Positions 1 through 7,654 of a DNA stretch of 34,350 nt are shown one piece after another (the first letter of the stretch is position 1; every line of letters begins with the position of its first letter). The stretch is taken from assembly GCA_001771815.1 (NCBI GenBank), contig MEPU01000005.1:66346-100695 (forward strand), in the 5' to 3' direction. This DNA is from Bdellovibrionales bacterium RIFCSPHIGHO2_01_FULL_40_29 (GTDB lineage Bacteria; Bdellovibrionota; Bdellovibrionia; Bdellovibrionales; Bdellovibrionaceae). The notes beneath the pieces are model-generated. The model saw only the letters and a list, made by a program, of their open reading frames with translations, did no database searches and had not been told where the DNA came from. The position numbers and the translations under genes are program-made.

Positions 1-804
1 CAAAACGTGGTCCTGTTCTGGCGACCTTTTTACTTTATACTCTTTCAAAAAATGCAGAAGATTATCAGAAATTGGAACAATTCTGGCGCGACCTGATTTA
101 GTCGAGCCTAAGCCATTCTTTGAAGTCCATTGCTTAGATACCGATATAATTTTTGAATCAAAATCTATATCCGTCCATTTCAATGCAAACAATTCTCCAG
201 ATCGCATTCCAGTCATCAGGGCCAATGCCCAAATCGGATAGAATTTATGATCTGTTAACTTTGCTTCCTTCAAAAATATTTCAACCTCAGTATTTGTCAG
301 AACTTTTTGTTCGACTTCTGGCACTTTAACCTGAACACCAACACAGGGATTCCGATCTATAAGTCCGTCTTCGACAGCCATTTGAAAAAGTCTTTTTACC
401 ATCTTCAAAATAGTCTTTCGATTGTTTTGAGACACAATGTCCTGACACTTATTAAAAATTGTTTCATACACATCAGTTTTAGAAATATTTTTAATTTCTA
501 TATTTGACCAATGTGGATGAATCCATTTTTTAATCTGGGTTTCATAATTATAGATGGTCGATGGTTTATATTCGATTTTCATGCGTTTAACGCATTCATC
601 GAACCACTCGTGCCACCTAAACGGCACAGCTTCTTCCTTTAACTGAGCAAGTTCACGTTTAAATTCAAATTCAATGGTTTGAGCTTTTCTTAAGCTTTCA
701 ATGGATCTTTTTCTTCTTTGGAATCTTCTTCCGATAGAATCACATCCATTGATATAAACCTCAAAAACCTTTTTACCATTTTCATCATAAGATTTGATTG
801 CCAT
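1..804 (-). CDS. int: Tyrosine recombinase (integrase), 3' end cut by window edge
   Basis: The visible 268 codons start at the ATG at 804. They give an N-terminal SAM-like arm-binding and core-binding region (about residues 60-155) followed by the start of a tyrosine recombinase catalytic domain. The box I signature TGMRSGELFALKW is at about 198-210, with R201 the expected first catalytic arginine. A basic strand with K236 (STKSGRARIVP) fits the catalytic lysine hairpin. The HxxR box and nucleophilic tyrosine lie beyond base 1. The gene sits 1 bp after the excisionase-like gene and is the distal gene of the transfer operon, as expected for the integration module of a conjugative element. The element end and attachment site should lie left of the window. 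Confidence 0.93.
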   Translation of the reverse strand, partial: MAIKSYDENGKKVFEVYINGCDSIGRRFQRRKRSIESLRKAQTIEFEFKRELAQLKEEAVPFRWHEWFDECVKRMKIEYKPSTIYNYETQIKKWIHPHWSNIEIKNISKTDVYETIFNKCQDIVSQNNRKTILKMVKRLFQMAVEDGLIDRNPCVGVQVKVPEVEQKVLTNTEVEIFLKEAKLTDHKFYPIWALALMTGMRSGELFALKWTDIDFDSKIISVSKQWTSKNGLGSTKSGRARIVPISDNLLHFLKEYKVKRSPEQDHVL

Positions 805-805
805 T

Positions 806-1054
806 TTAAAACCCCTTTTTTGAAAAGAGGCTTCGACAATCAGAAAATTTGAATCGCAAACGTCTACCAATTTTGAACGCTTCAATTTGACCACGATGGA
901 CCATAATTCTTAAAGCATTTTCACTCATTGATAAATACCTTGCTGCTTGCTGCGTAGAAAGCCACTCACACTCTATTCGATTTTCAAAGATCCGGGACTC
1001 ATCTTTATTTAACCCCGATACAAGTATTTTCGACATTTTTCTCTCGAAAATCAA
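806..1054 (-). CDS. Excisionase-like helix-turn-helix protein
   Basis: An 82-residue protein with a MerR/excisionase-type winged HTH at about 30-75. The motif WLSTQQAARYLSMSENALR is followed by a wing ending GRRLRFKFSDC. Proteins of this family bind att or promoter DNA as recombination directionality factors or small regulators. The ATG overlaps the upstream gene's stop as ATGA (1051-1054), and the next gene downstream is the integrase, which together argue for an Xis role. An inner ATG at codon 7 is an alternative start. Functional assignment rests on fold plus position. Confidence 0.75.
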   Translation of the reverse strand: MIFERKMSKILVSGLNKDESRIFENRIECEWLSTQQAARYLSMSENALRIMVHRGQIEAFKIGRRLRFKFSDCRSLFSKKGF

Positions 1055-1584
1055 GGTGATTCAAGGTTTAATGAGGCTCTGTTTTTATTTAAATTTGTTA
1101 CTAAATTTGATGAACTAAAATCGCTATGAACAACGCTGTCATCAGCTGCATTTGAGTTGTAGTTTGGTTCATTTTCGCTATTTGAGGTCGCCGGAACTAT
1201 TTCTTTTTTCTTTCGGCCTCGGGTCTTCTTAAGAGTCAATTCTGACTTAACACTTGGTGTCTGAATTAATTTTAAAACATCACTAATTTCGATATTATCT
1301 CCATTCTGCTTGGCCCTAATGGCCTCTTGAGTGGCGTGTTTCAAGGCTTTTACAAGATCATAATTTTCAGATAAAAACTCTGATACTTCTTGTGGTGATA
1401 ATAGCTGAAATCTTTTTCGTATAATAAAGTTTGCAACAGACTTTTGGGTAACTTGAACCAAGTCACCCAATTCTAAATTAATTTGATCTGAAATAGATTT
1501 TATTACTGCAACCGTTGCTGAGTCTAAAATAATTCGTTCAATTTTTTGAGATTCAATTTCAGATTTCATTTTTACTGACTCCAT
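1051..1584 (-). CDS. Conserved-position unknown protein with AT-hook-like basic patch
   Basis: The family is not recognised. The protein is about 177 residues: a helical N-terminal two-thirds with a stretch reading like a dimerisation or DNA-binding helix bundle, a strongly basic segment KKTRGRKKKE resembling an AT-hook core (RGR plus lysines), and then an acidic, asparagine/serine-rich disordered tail. It lies between the lipoprotein and excisionase genes in the transfer operon, so a DNA-binding accessory role in mobilisation or recombination is possible, but this is inference. The start is uncertain: a GTG at 1608 would extend it 8 codons into the lipoprotein gene. The ATG at 1584 gives a shorter overlap and is preferred. 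Confidence 0.65.
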   Translation of the reverse strand: MESVKMKSEIESQKIERIILDSATVAVIKSISDQINLELGDLVQVTQKSVANFIIRKRFQLLSPQEVSEFLSENYDLVKALKHATQEAIRAKQNGDNIEISDVLKLIQTPSVKSELTLKKTRGRKKKEIVPATSNSENEPNYNSNAADDSVVHSDFSSSNLVTNLNKNRASLNLESP

Positions 1585-1814
1585 GACGTTGTCTTTTCTA
1601 AGATCCACATATAATGACCTTCAATATATTTATCGCCTTCAATTTTTTCAGGAACCCAAACCTTATTCACTTTTGGTGCTGTTAATGATGGCGACTTAAT
1701 ATTATCTTTAATTAAAGATTTATTAGAATCCGCTTTATTCTTATTCATTGTAGTACATGCACTCAATCCCATTACCGCTATTACCGCTATTAACGACATT
1801 ATTGCTATTTTCAA
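1572..1814 (-). CDS. Small outer-membrane-type lipoprotein of the transfer operon
   Basis: An 80-residue protein with a classical lipoprotein signal. A hydrophobic stretch ends in the lipobox LSAC, with C20 the predicted lipidated cysteine, leaving a mature part of about 61 residues. The conserved-looking core VWVPEKIEGDKYIEGHYMW resembles short tails of conjugation-associated lipoproteins. The position inside a VirB/Tra operon suggests a VirB7- or TraV-like part of the outer-membrane core complex. It is much shorter than TraV and its place after the coupling genes is unusual, so it may instead be an accessory surface protein. It overlaps the downstream gene. Confidence 0.7.
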   Translation of the reverse strand: MKIAIMSLIAVIAVMGLSACTTMNKNKADSNKSLIKDNIKSPSLTAPKVNKVWVPEKIEGDKYIEGHYMWILEKTTSWSQ

Positions 1815-1826
1815 AACATACTCCTA

Positions 1827-2714
1827 TTAGTAGTGTCTACTGAGGCCCAAATCAGCTTTACTTGCTAAGATGGGAGACCTTGAAATCATTGGATATTTAC
1901 GAACGTCTAACGCAAAATTGGCACAAAACGTTTTGCCCTCGTTTTGCAAAGGCGTTTTTAGGATCTCAATTAATTTTTTACCTTGATGTTTGCCATCAAT
2001 AATTTGTGACTGCCACTGACACTGAATGTAGTGGTCGAGCAGTACAAAACTGTGCTCACCGGCGTTGGTGGAAGAACCCTTTTTTAAATGTGTCAGAATA
2101 TAATTTTTGTAGGACTCTGATCTAACAACCCAAATCACTTGGCAAACGTCAATGGTGTTGGAGTAAAATGCTCCGACATCAGAATAATCTTGTGGTGACT
2201 TCTTTGAAAGCTCAACTTCAAGTGCAATAAGACTTTCTCTATTGTGCTTACCAAGGCCAATTTTCCACCAACCATCAGGACGATGCTCTTTGGTATGAGG
2301 AACCCACTTTGGATAATCGGACAACGCGATTTTTTTTAGCTCTTGTTCGGTAAAGTTGTCGCAGTCGGCTGGTGACCCTTTCAACCACTCGCCAAGATGA
2401 ATGGCTGTGACCCAAAAATCATGATCCTTATTTTCTGATCGAAAACCATTTTCAACAGATACTTTAAACTGAGTGGATAGGGCTTTGTAACCATCGTCGC
2501 CTAAGTGCCAGACAATTGTTTTCTGATCCCATGAACCAGTTGAGATGACAAAATCTTTTTCTTGTAAATCCAAAAGCCGAACGTAACATCCATGAACACT
2601 TCGATTGCTGTAGGCCAATTGATGAATGGCGCTTGTGGAAAGTAACTTCCACCGCCAAAGCATCCAAAGACACTTCATATCTTCATCATTTATTTTAAAC
2701 TGTCGCTTCTTCAA
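1827..2714 (-). CDS. Replication-relaxation-like protein (winged helix plus nuclease-like domain)
   Basis: A 295-residue protein. Residues about 10-75 form a winged-helix domain (LWMLWRWKLLSTSAIHQLAY, then a LLDLQEKDFV helix and wing). The centre carries HRPDGWWKIGLG followed by SLIALEVELSKKSPQDY, an acidic D...ExE...K arrangement seen in replication-relaxation-like proteins and suggestive of a PD-(D/E)XK fold. The start overlaps the end of the FtsK-type coupling gene by 20 bp, so the two are probably translated together. In the absence of an HUH relaxase this is the best candidate for the DNA-processing or DNA-recognition protein of the element. Family placement is from memory of the pattern, not a search. 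Confidence 0.55.
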   Translation of the reverse strand: MKKRQFKINDEDMKCLWMLWRWKLLSTSAIHQLAYSNRSVHGCYVRLLDLQEKDFVISTGSWDQKTIVWHLGDDGYKALSTQFKVSVENGFRSENKDHDFWVTAIHLGEWLKGSPADCDNFTEQELKKIALSDYPKWVPHTKEHRPDGWWKIGLGKHNRESLIALEVELSKKSPQDYSDVGAFYSNTIDVCQVIWVVRSESYKNYILTHLKKGSSTNAGEHSFVLLDHYIQCQWQSQIIDGKHQGKKLIEILKTPLQNEGKTFCANFALDVRKYPMISRSPILASKADLGLSRHY

Positions 2715-4146
2715 CTGACTTTTCCTTGAGTGGTGAACATTTATCCAATTCGGCTTTAGTTTGATCAGGACTTAAAAACGCAGTCTGTACTTCAAACTGA
2801 TCAAGACCTGATTTCCAAACAGCACGACCTGGTATTGACGGCAGTTCTTTGGCTCGGCCATTTCCTAAAATAGAAAAACTTGCGCCAAGTGTTGCCATGG
2901 GGAAGGAAATAATTCCAGTCAGGTTGGCCTTGATCTGCGAACTAATCGCTTTTGAATCTGGCTTTTGAGTCGCTACAATCAAATGAATTCCAACCGCTCG
3001 ACCTTGAGCCGCCAGACGAATTACTTTCCTTGTCATTTCTTGGACTTGGCTGACGTTAATTTTCCCACCTGCTAGAAACAGTTCGGCAGCCTCATCAATC
3101 ACAATAATATTGCGATTCAATTTAAATGTTTCTGCTTTAACACCTTCTGGTAATTTCAACTGATCCTTTGGCTTTTGTTGAAATTCTTCAATGTCTTTGC
3201 ATTGATTGACTTTTAAAAGTTCAAATCTTTCCGTGAGCAATTGATCCAGCACATGAAACTGACTACTGCTATCATTTGGCGTTGATATGACTTTGATTCG
3301 ATCTCGATTTTCAAAGAGTTGGAATTCTAAGCCGCCTTTCATATCAATCAAAGTAAAATTGTAATCCGTGTTGTTGCAATAAAGAGTGGTAATGACCTGT
3401 CGAAGAAAAGTTGATTTACCTCCGCCGGTTTGACCACCAATTAACAAGTGTGGCGTTTCGGTTAGACTTGAATAAATTGTCTTTGCTCTTGTCTGACCAA
3501 CCAAAAACCGATGCTTGCCAATAGATTTCAAATCTTTCATTTCAAACATTTTTGAAATCTCAAAATGCGAATACAATATATCTACAGTACCGCTAGATTT
3601 ACTTTCGCTAATCTCATCAATATAGACTTGAAGTGAACTTTCAAGCCGATCCTTGGATTCATCAAATTTTGCTTTTGACATGAAGGCATTTGTGACACGA
3701 AGTCTTCTAACCAATTCATCCACTGGTTTGTCGAAAATAAAATTTGGCAACTTACCCATTGGACTTTTAAGGCCAGTCTCTTGGAAAACTTCAGTCAATC
3801 TTTGAATCATGTTCGTTTTCTTTCTGGTTTGAATTGCACCCCAAATCCAAAAACCCATCGTGGCCCCAATAAAGGAATACACAGAGTATGCCACTGGATT
3901 TTGTGGATAAAACCAGCCAAGCTTTAAAAACCTAAACATTTTTTGATCAAGATGGCTTAATAACAAAACATCAAAGATTGCACCCCATATTAGTATTGGT
4001 AGATATGGAATCGTATCTTTTCTGATTCCATAGATAATTTCAACGATTGGCTGACCAATTCCAAAGACAAGATTTTTGCATAATTTAATAAAGGCATCTG
4101 TTTGAACTTGTGTTGATTTCAAGTTCTTACTTTGACTGAATATCAA
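2695..4146 (-). CDS. FtsK/TcpA-type coupling ATPase
   Basis: A 483-residue protein with two N-terminal membrane segments (about 44-62 and 83-103) and a RecA-like FtsK/HerA motor domain. Walker A is GGQTGGGKSTF at about 235-245, Walker B is NIIVIDEAAELF at about 344-355, and an arginine/sensor region reads HLIVATQKPD. The C-terminal portion around ISFPMATLGASFSILGNG is typical of FtsK-like pumps. In conjugative elements such proteins replace VirD4 and bring DNA to the type IV channel, as TcpA does in Gram-positive systems. The gene lies between the VirB10-like and replication-relaxation-like genes. A separate chromosomal FtsK role is unlikely given its size and context. Confidence 0.85.
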   Translation of the reverse strand: MIFSQSKNLKSTQVQTDAFIKLCKNLVFGIGQPIVEIIYGIRKDTIPYLPILIWGAIFDVLLLSHLDQKMFRFLKLGWFYPQNPVAYSVYSFIGATMGFWIWGAIQTRKKTNMIQRLTEVFQETGLKSPMGKLPNFIFDKPVDELVRRLRVTNAFMSKAKFDESKDRLESSLQVYIDEISESKSSGTVDILYSHFEISKMFEMKDLKSIGKHRFLVGQTRAKTIYSSLTETPHLLIGGQTGGGKSTFLRQVITTLYCNNTDYNFTLIDMKGGLEFQLFENRDRIKVISTPNDSSSQFHVLDQLLTERFELLKVNQCKDIEEFQQKPKDQLKLPEGVKAETFKLNRNIIVIDEAAELFLAGGKINVSQVQEMTRKVIRLAAQGRAVGIHLIVATQKPDSKAISSQIKANLTGIISFPMATLGASFSILGNGRAKELPSIPGRAVWKSGLDQFEVQTAFLSPDQTKAELDKCSPLKEKSVEEATV

Positions 4147-4148
4147 AT

Positions 4149-5057
4149 TTACTCCCCTTCAAACAAAACATAAAATTCTTTGCCGCTATCGACTTGAATT
4201 ACGGACTTCTTACTTTTCAAATCTGATAAAACTTCTTGTGACTGATCGAGAGCAGCTTTTGATGCGCCGTTAAGTGCCGCATTTTTTAAATCTGACTTTT
4301 TAGTGGCAACACCGTTTTGAACCTGGCTTTCTTGCAATCCTTCGGCAACACCACCTAAAAAATTTAATCCAGCACCCGTTGCCAACAGAACAGCATATTT
4401 ACTTAGCTTTTTTCCTTTGACGCCAACTGTTTGATCAGACAGATCACAACCCTGAGCTTGAATACTTTGTGATTTACCATCTTTGTATACAAGCTTGGTA
4501 AACTGAACACTTAGTCGGTCTTCGCCGGAACTGCCAGAACCAACCAGAATGGTGCCTTCAGGCGCAATATCTTCACCGTTAATTGCCAGAGCCTCTGCAA
4601 GAATGGCCTTTAAAGGACCATTAGAGGCACCCGTAATGAATTTTGCTTTAACCATTGTTCCCGGAGGAATCTTTCCTAAATTGGGTCTTCCAATAACCTG
4701 AGGTGCAGAAAAATAAACCACGGTTTTTACTTTGCGACCAAAAGACTGGGGCTTGTTGAATTCAGAATTTCCGCTGGCTATTTTAATTTTATCTGACTCT
4801 GATAAGTTAGAGCCCATTTGCTCGCTAAAACCTATGGGTTTTGAATTTTCTGTCGGGGTTGGCTTAAAAAACTCTGACATAATCGAATAAGCACTGCCTA
4901 TCAAAATAAATAGACTGAACATCCACGCTGTTACTTTGGCATTAATACTTAGCTTTCGACCTTCTTTGCGATAGAGTAATTTTTCAAGACCCCATCGTCG
5001 TTTATGCCCGTCATCCCCGACCAGGCTTACTTTAACTTCTTCGTCCAACGTTACCAC
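4149..5057 (-). CDS. virB10: VirB10/TraB/TrbI-like T4SS core protein
   Basis: A 302-residue protein with a cytoplasmic tail of about 40 residues, one membrane segment at about 42-60, a short periplasmic linker and the C-terminal beta-barrel domain. The hallmark IPPGTMVKAKFITG, the later IAPEGTILVGSGSSG and a TKLVYKDGKS strand are typical of the VirB10/TrbI family, which spans both membranes and gates the channel. The linker lacks the long proline-rich region of many relatives, so the protein is at the short end of the family. It starts immediately after the VirB9-like gene (gap 0) and ends 2 bp before the coupling ATPase gene. Confidence 0.88.
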   Translation of the reverse strand: MVTLDEEVKVSLVGDDGHKRRWGLEKLLYRKEGRKLSINAKVTAWMFSLFILIGSAYSIMSEFFKPTPTENSKPIGFSEQMGSNLSESDKIKIASGNSEFNKPQSFGRKVKTVVYFSAPQVIGRPNLGKIPPGTMVKAKFITGASNGPLKAILAEALAINGEDIAPEGTILVGSGSSGEDRLSVQFTKLVYKDGKSQSIQAQGCDLSDQTVGVKGKKLSKYAVLLATGAGLNFLGGVAEGLQESQVQNGVATKKSDLKNAALNGASKAALDQSQEVLSDLKSKKSVIQVDSGKEFYVLFEGE

Positions 5058-5483
5058 CTATTTGAAAGGAACTTTTATTTTTGATTCTTCGGGATCACGA
5101 ACAAGAATTAAATTATCGTGATTAACTGAAGACGACATAAGTTGAAACCCGCATCTTCGCCCAAATAGATACACAAAGAGATTCGTTCGCGAATTTGACG
5201 ATAACGCCGTTAAGGCAAGATCATTTTTGATGTACTCAATTGCAAATTGATTTTTTCCACCTAAAACCACATTATCAGGCTTTACAGGAAAATTTATAAT
5301 CGTGCTGAAACTTGGTCTTACATAAACTTGAATCATTTTGGATTCGACACACTTGACAGTTCTTAATGACGTTTTTGCCTCAGCATCGTTGACAAGCACT
5401 TGCAGCATTGCCGCCATGCCTAGAAAAATTAAAATAATCCTCAATTTTTTCAAAATTGAAAAATTCCTATCTTTCAAAGTCAT
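5058..5483 (-). CDS. VirB9/TraK-like T4SS core protein, short form
   Basis: A 141-residue exported protein. The signal peptide spans about 1-36 and ends AEA. It is followed by beta-rich sequence (SFSTIINFPVKPDNVVLGG, LFVYLFGRRCGFQLM) like the N-terminal domain of VirB9/TraK/TrbG, which forms the inner part of the outer-membrane core complex. The usual C-terminal domain that contacts VirB7 and VirB10 is absent. The protein is therefore about half the length of VirB9 and shorter than TraK. It has a 4-bp overlap with the VirB8-like gene and abuts the VirB10-like gene, the standard B8-B9-B10 order, which is much of the evidence. Confidence 0.65.
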   Translation of the reverse strand: MTLKDRNFSILKKLRIILIFLGMAAMLQVLVNDAEAKTSLRTVKCVESKMIQVYVRPSFSTIINFPVKPDNVVLGGKNQFAIEYIKNDLALTALSSNSRTNLFVYLFGRRCGFQLMSSSVNHDNLILVRDPEESKIKVPFK

Positions 5484-6028
5484 TTTGATTCACCCGTTTT
5501 TGATTTGTCTTCAATTTGCTTAGTAGAAACAATCAACAAACCATAAGGGTTTGCAAGTGATCTTGATTTAGATTCAAGTTTTACTGCAAGCGAAAACTTG
5601 AACGCAGATCTAACGTCGCCGACCGAAATTACTCGATCTGCATCGACCTTAAAGCCTTCGACAGTTTCAGTGACAAAGTTAACAATTAAGCGTTGCTTCA
5701 TGTTTCGAGATGCAAATTCCTTTTGTTCCTGATCTCGAAGTTTTAATTCATCTGGAGACAACAATCCATCTGTTGCCATCACCAAAGAGTCAAATCTTTG
5801 CGACAAAGCTTCCCGTAAGAAATTTTCTACTTCTTGCTTCGAATGTTCATCTTTAGTTGGCTGAACAGATCTTGAAAAGCAACCACGTTCAATAATCACT
5901 GAGTCTTTGAAAGACATTTTCAAGGTGATCAATGTTAAAAGAACTGATAGTGCCCCTAAAAGTATTGTGACGACTTTTAAATTAAAATTTTGCGATACGA
6001 CTGAAGACCACGCTTCTGTGTATTTCAT
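5480..6028 (-). CDS. VirB8/TraE-like T4SS inner-membrane protein
   Basis: A 182-residue protein with a short cytoplasmic end, one membrane helix at about 18-36 and a periplasmic domain. The layout (long helix with VENFLREALSQRFDSL, acidic helix ELKLRDQEQKEF, then strands QRLIVNFVTETVEGFKVDADRVISVG) fits the TraE branch of the VirB8 family, which nucleates assembly under the outer-membrane core. It lies between VirB6-like and VirB9-like genes, with a 4-bp ATGA overlap to the latter. Sequence similarity is diffuse, so the call depends on topology and order. Confidence 0.75.
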   Translation of the reverse strand: MKYTEAWSSVVSQNFNLKVVTILLGALSVLLTLITLKMSFKDSVIIERGCFSRSVQPTKDEHSKQEVENFLREALSQRFDSLVMATDGLLSPDELKLRDQEQKEFASRNMKQRLIVNFVTETVEGFKVDADRVISVGDVRSAFKFSLAVKLESKSRSLANPYGLLIVSTKQIEDKSKTGESK

Positions 6029-6043
6029 GATATAAACTCCCCG

Positions 6044-6961
6044 TTATGCTTTAATTTGTTTTTGCGATTTATTATTTGCTGAATGTTTCTGATTTTTTTT
6101 ATTAAAACTTTTGTTTCCACTGCTCTTTGAAAAATAGCTTTTCCCATTAGAAATCGTCTTTGAAGCTAAACTTTTCGTTGCACCAATAGTTCGACTTGGA
6201 CTAATGGTCATTCCCCCAATTGCTAATGAACTTAAATCCTTACCCATCGCCGAAAGTCCACTTCCCGCTAGCGCGTGAACGATAAATGGAGTGAGTAACA
6301 ACGACCCCGCCAAAATGATATTAAAGCCAATCGCCGTCAAAAAGCTTACTTGTGTTCCGTCTTGATTGATCTGACTTAAAGCGCTACTCCATAGTAGCGT
6401 TGCAATGACTGACCAAACAATTTTCCAGCAGGCCACTTCTATCAATGATCTAAATAAAGCTGATGTTGCTGACGCCGTGACTGGCAATACATAAAGCGCT
6501 ATCAAAAGTGGCGAAAACACATACAGCATCACCCAAACATAAATGTAGAAGCTATCGGCAATATGAATCGAAAAATACAAAATGAAAAATGTTAGAAAAC
6601 TGATGAGTAGCATGATTGTTTCTTTGAAACTGACCCATGACCATGAAAGTTCACCAACTTTATCCCCCATTTTATCTAATATCATTTTAAAATTATTCAA
6701 ATCACCAAGTCTTGCGGCCATAGCGTCTGTGACATCTGCAATCGTATTCGTAATTTCTGGATAAGCATGAAGCAAAAGTGCTGCTATCAGAGCACGACCG
6801 ACGATTGTCCCAAAGTTGGGAACGCCGCCGATGGGCCATTTAAAGTATTCTATGGCGATCCCTAATAGCATTAGCACTGTAATCACAAGATAAAAGTATC
6901 CTGAAAATATCTCGTGAATCTTTTTTGCTTCTGTTGCTAGCCAAGCAATATCTGAAATCAT
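6044..6961 (-). CDS. VirB6/TrbL-like polytopic membrane protein
   Basis: A 305-residue protein with about six hydrophobic segments (near 20-40, 52-66, 108-135, 138-160, 175-195 and 205-235). It ends in a basic, serine/lysine/asparagine-rich tail (about 255-305), likely cytoplasmic. Such proteins form part of the inner-membrane platform through which substrate passes. The central segment before the third helix contains an amphipathic loop, as in TrbL/VirB6. The gene follows the VirB5-like gene by 9 bp and precedes VirB8-like, which is the expected order. Confidence 0.75.
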   Translation of the reverse strand: MISDIAWLATEAKKIHEIFSGYFYLVITVLMLLGIAIEYFKWPIGGVPNFGTIVGRALIAALLLHAYPEITNTIADVTDAMAARLGDLNNFKMILDKMGDKVGELSWSWVSFKETIMLLISFLTFFILYFSIHIADSFYIYVWVMLYVFSPLLIALYVLPVTASATSALFRSLIEVACWKIVWSVIATLLWSSALSQINQDGTQVSFLTAIGFNIILAGSLLLTPFIVHALAGSGLSAMGKDLSSLAIGGMTISPSRTIGATKSLASKTISNGKSYFSKSSGNKSFNKKNQKHSANNKSQKQIKA

Positions 6962-6970
6962 AATTTCTCC

Positions 6971-7654
6971 TTAAAATCTAGGCGCTACAAACTGAATTTT
7001 TTCTTTCTTCATAGCGACCCGTAGGGTATTGGCAGTTTCCAGATACTGTTTCGTTGAATCTTTTTCTTTTTTGTTTTGCACAGCCATCGTTTGCGCCTGA
7101 AGTTTTAATCCAGTGGCCTGGGTTCTAAGGCTTTGATTCATAACCTGAAGCATAACTCCTAAAGTTTGAGCCGTTAGTTTTTGGGCCCCACCTGGAGAAA
7201 CGTCATGACTAAATTCTTTAATGGCCTCGCCAAGTTCATCGATGTTTTGGGTGTACTTATAAATATCATTATTCAATGTTACGGCTTCAGCTACGTTTTG
7301 ATCTGTGTCTGAATAAACTTTTGAATTTGGCGAGCTTGTGACTATTCCATAAATCGTTTGCAGCTTTATAAGCGCGTCACCGACATTTTGCCAGTCCTTG
7401 TAAATTCCTGGATCAATATTTGGATCAATAGTTCTTGCCAGTTGCAATGAGTCGTTGATACCGCGATTAATTTCAGTCAAAAGGTTTAGCTGATCCTTTC
7501 CATTATCAACCATGTTTTTTAGCTCTGTTAGCTGCTTTATTGCGTTCGCTAGTATCTGCGCCAGATAAACTAGGTCGCCACCAAACATATCTGCCTTTGC
7601 AGGTGATGAAACCAACATTGAAGCCGCCATGAAAAATGAAATCAATTTTTTCAT
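6971..7654 (-). CDS. VirB5/TrbJ-like exported T4SS protein
   Basis: A 227-residue protein with a clear signal peptide (MKKLISFFMAASMLVSS, cleavage probably after AKA near 21). A long, mostly helical mature region is rich in Q, N and L (IKQLTELKNMVDNGKDQLN, LRTQATGLKLQAQTMAVQN). This is the pattern of TrbJ/VirB5, the minor pilus or entry component. Its start overlaps the VirB4 stop by 4 bp. The Q/K-rich C-terminal helices would form the usual coiled-coil bundle. Confidence 0.78.
   Translation of the reverse strand: MKKLISFFMAASMLVSSPAKADMFGGDLVYLAQILANAIKQLTELKNMVDNGKDQLNLLTEINRGINDSLQLARTIDPNIDPGIYKDWQNVGDALIKLQTIYGIVTSSPNSKVYSDTDQNVAEAVTLNNDIYKYTQNIDELGEAIKEFSHDVSPGGAQKLTAQTLGVMLQVMNQSLRTQATGLKLQAQTMAVQNKKEKDSTKQYLETANTLRVAMKKEKIQFVAPRF

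Noticed and set aside
307-507. Plus-strand ORF inside the integrase region
   Set aside because: It is an out-of-frame shadow of the intact minus-strand integrase reading frame, with no ribosome site.
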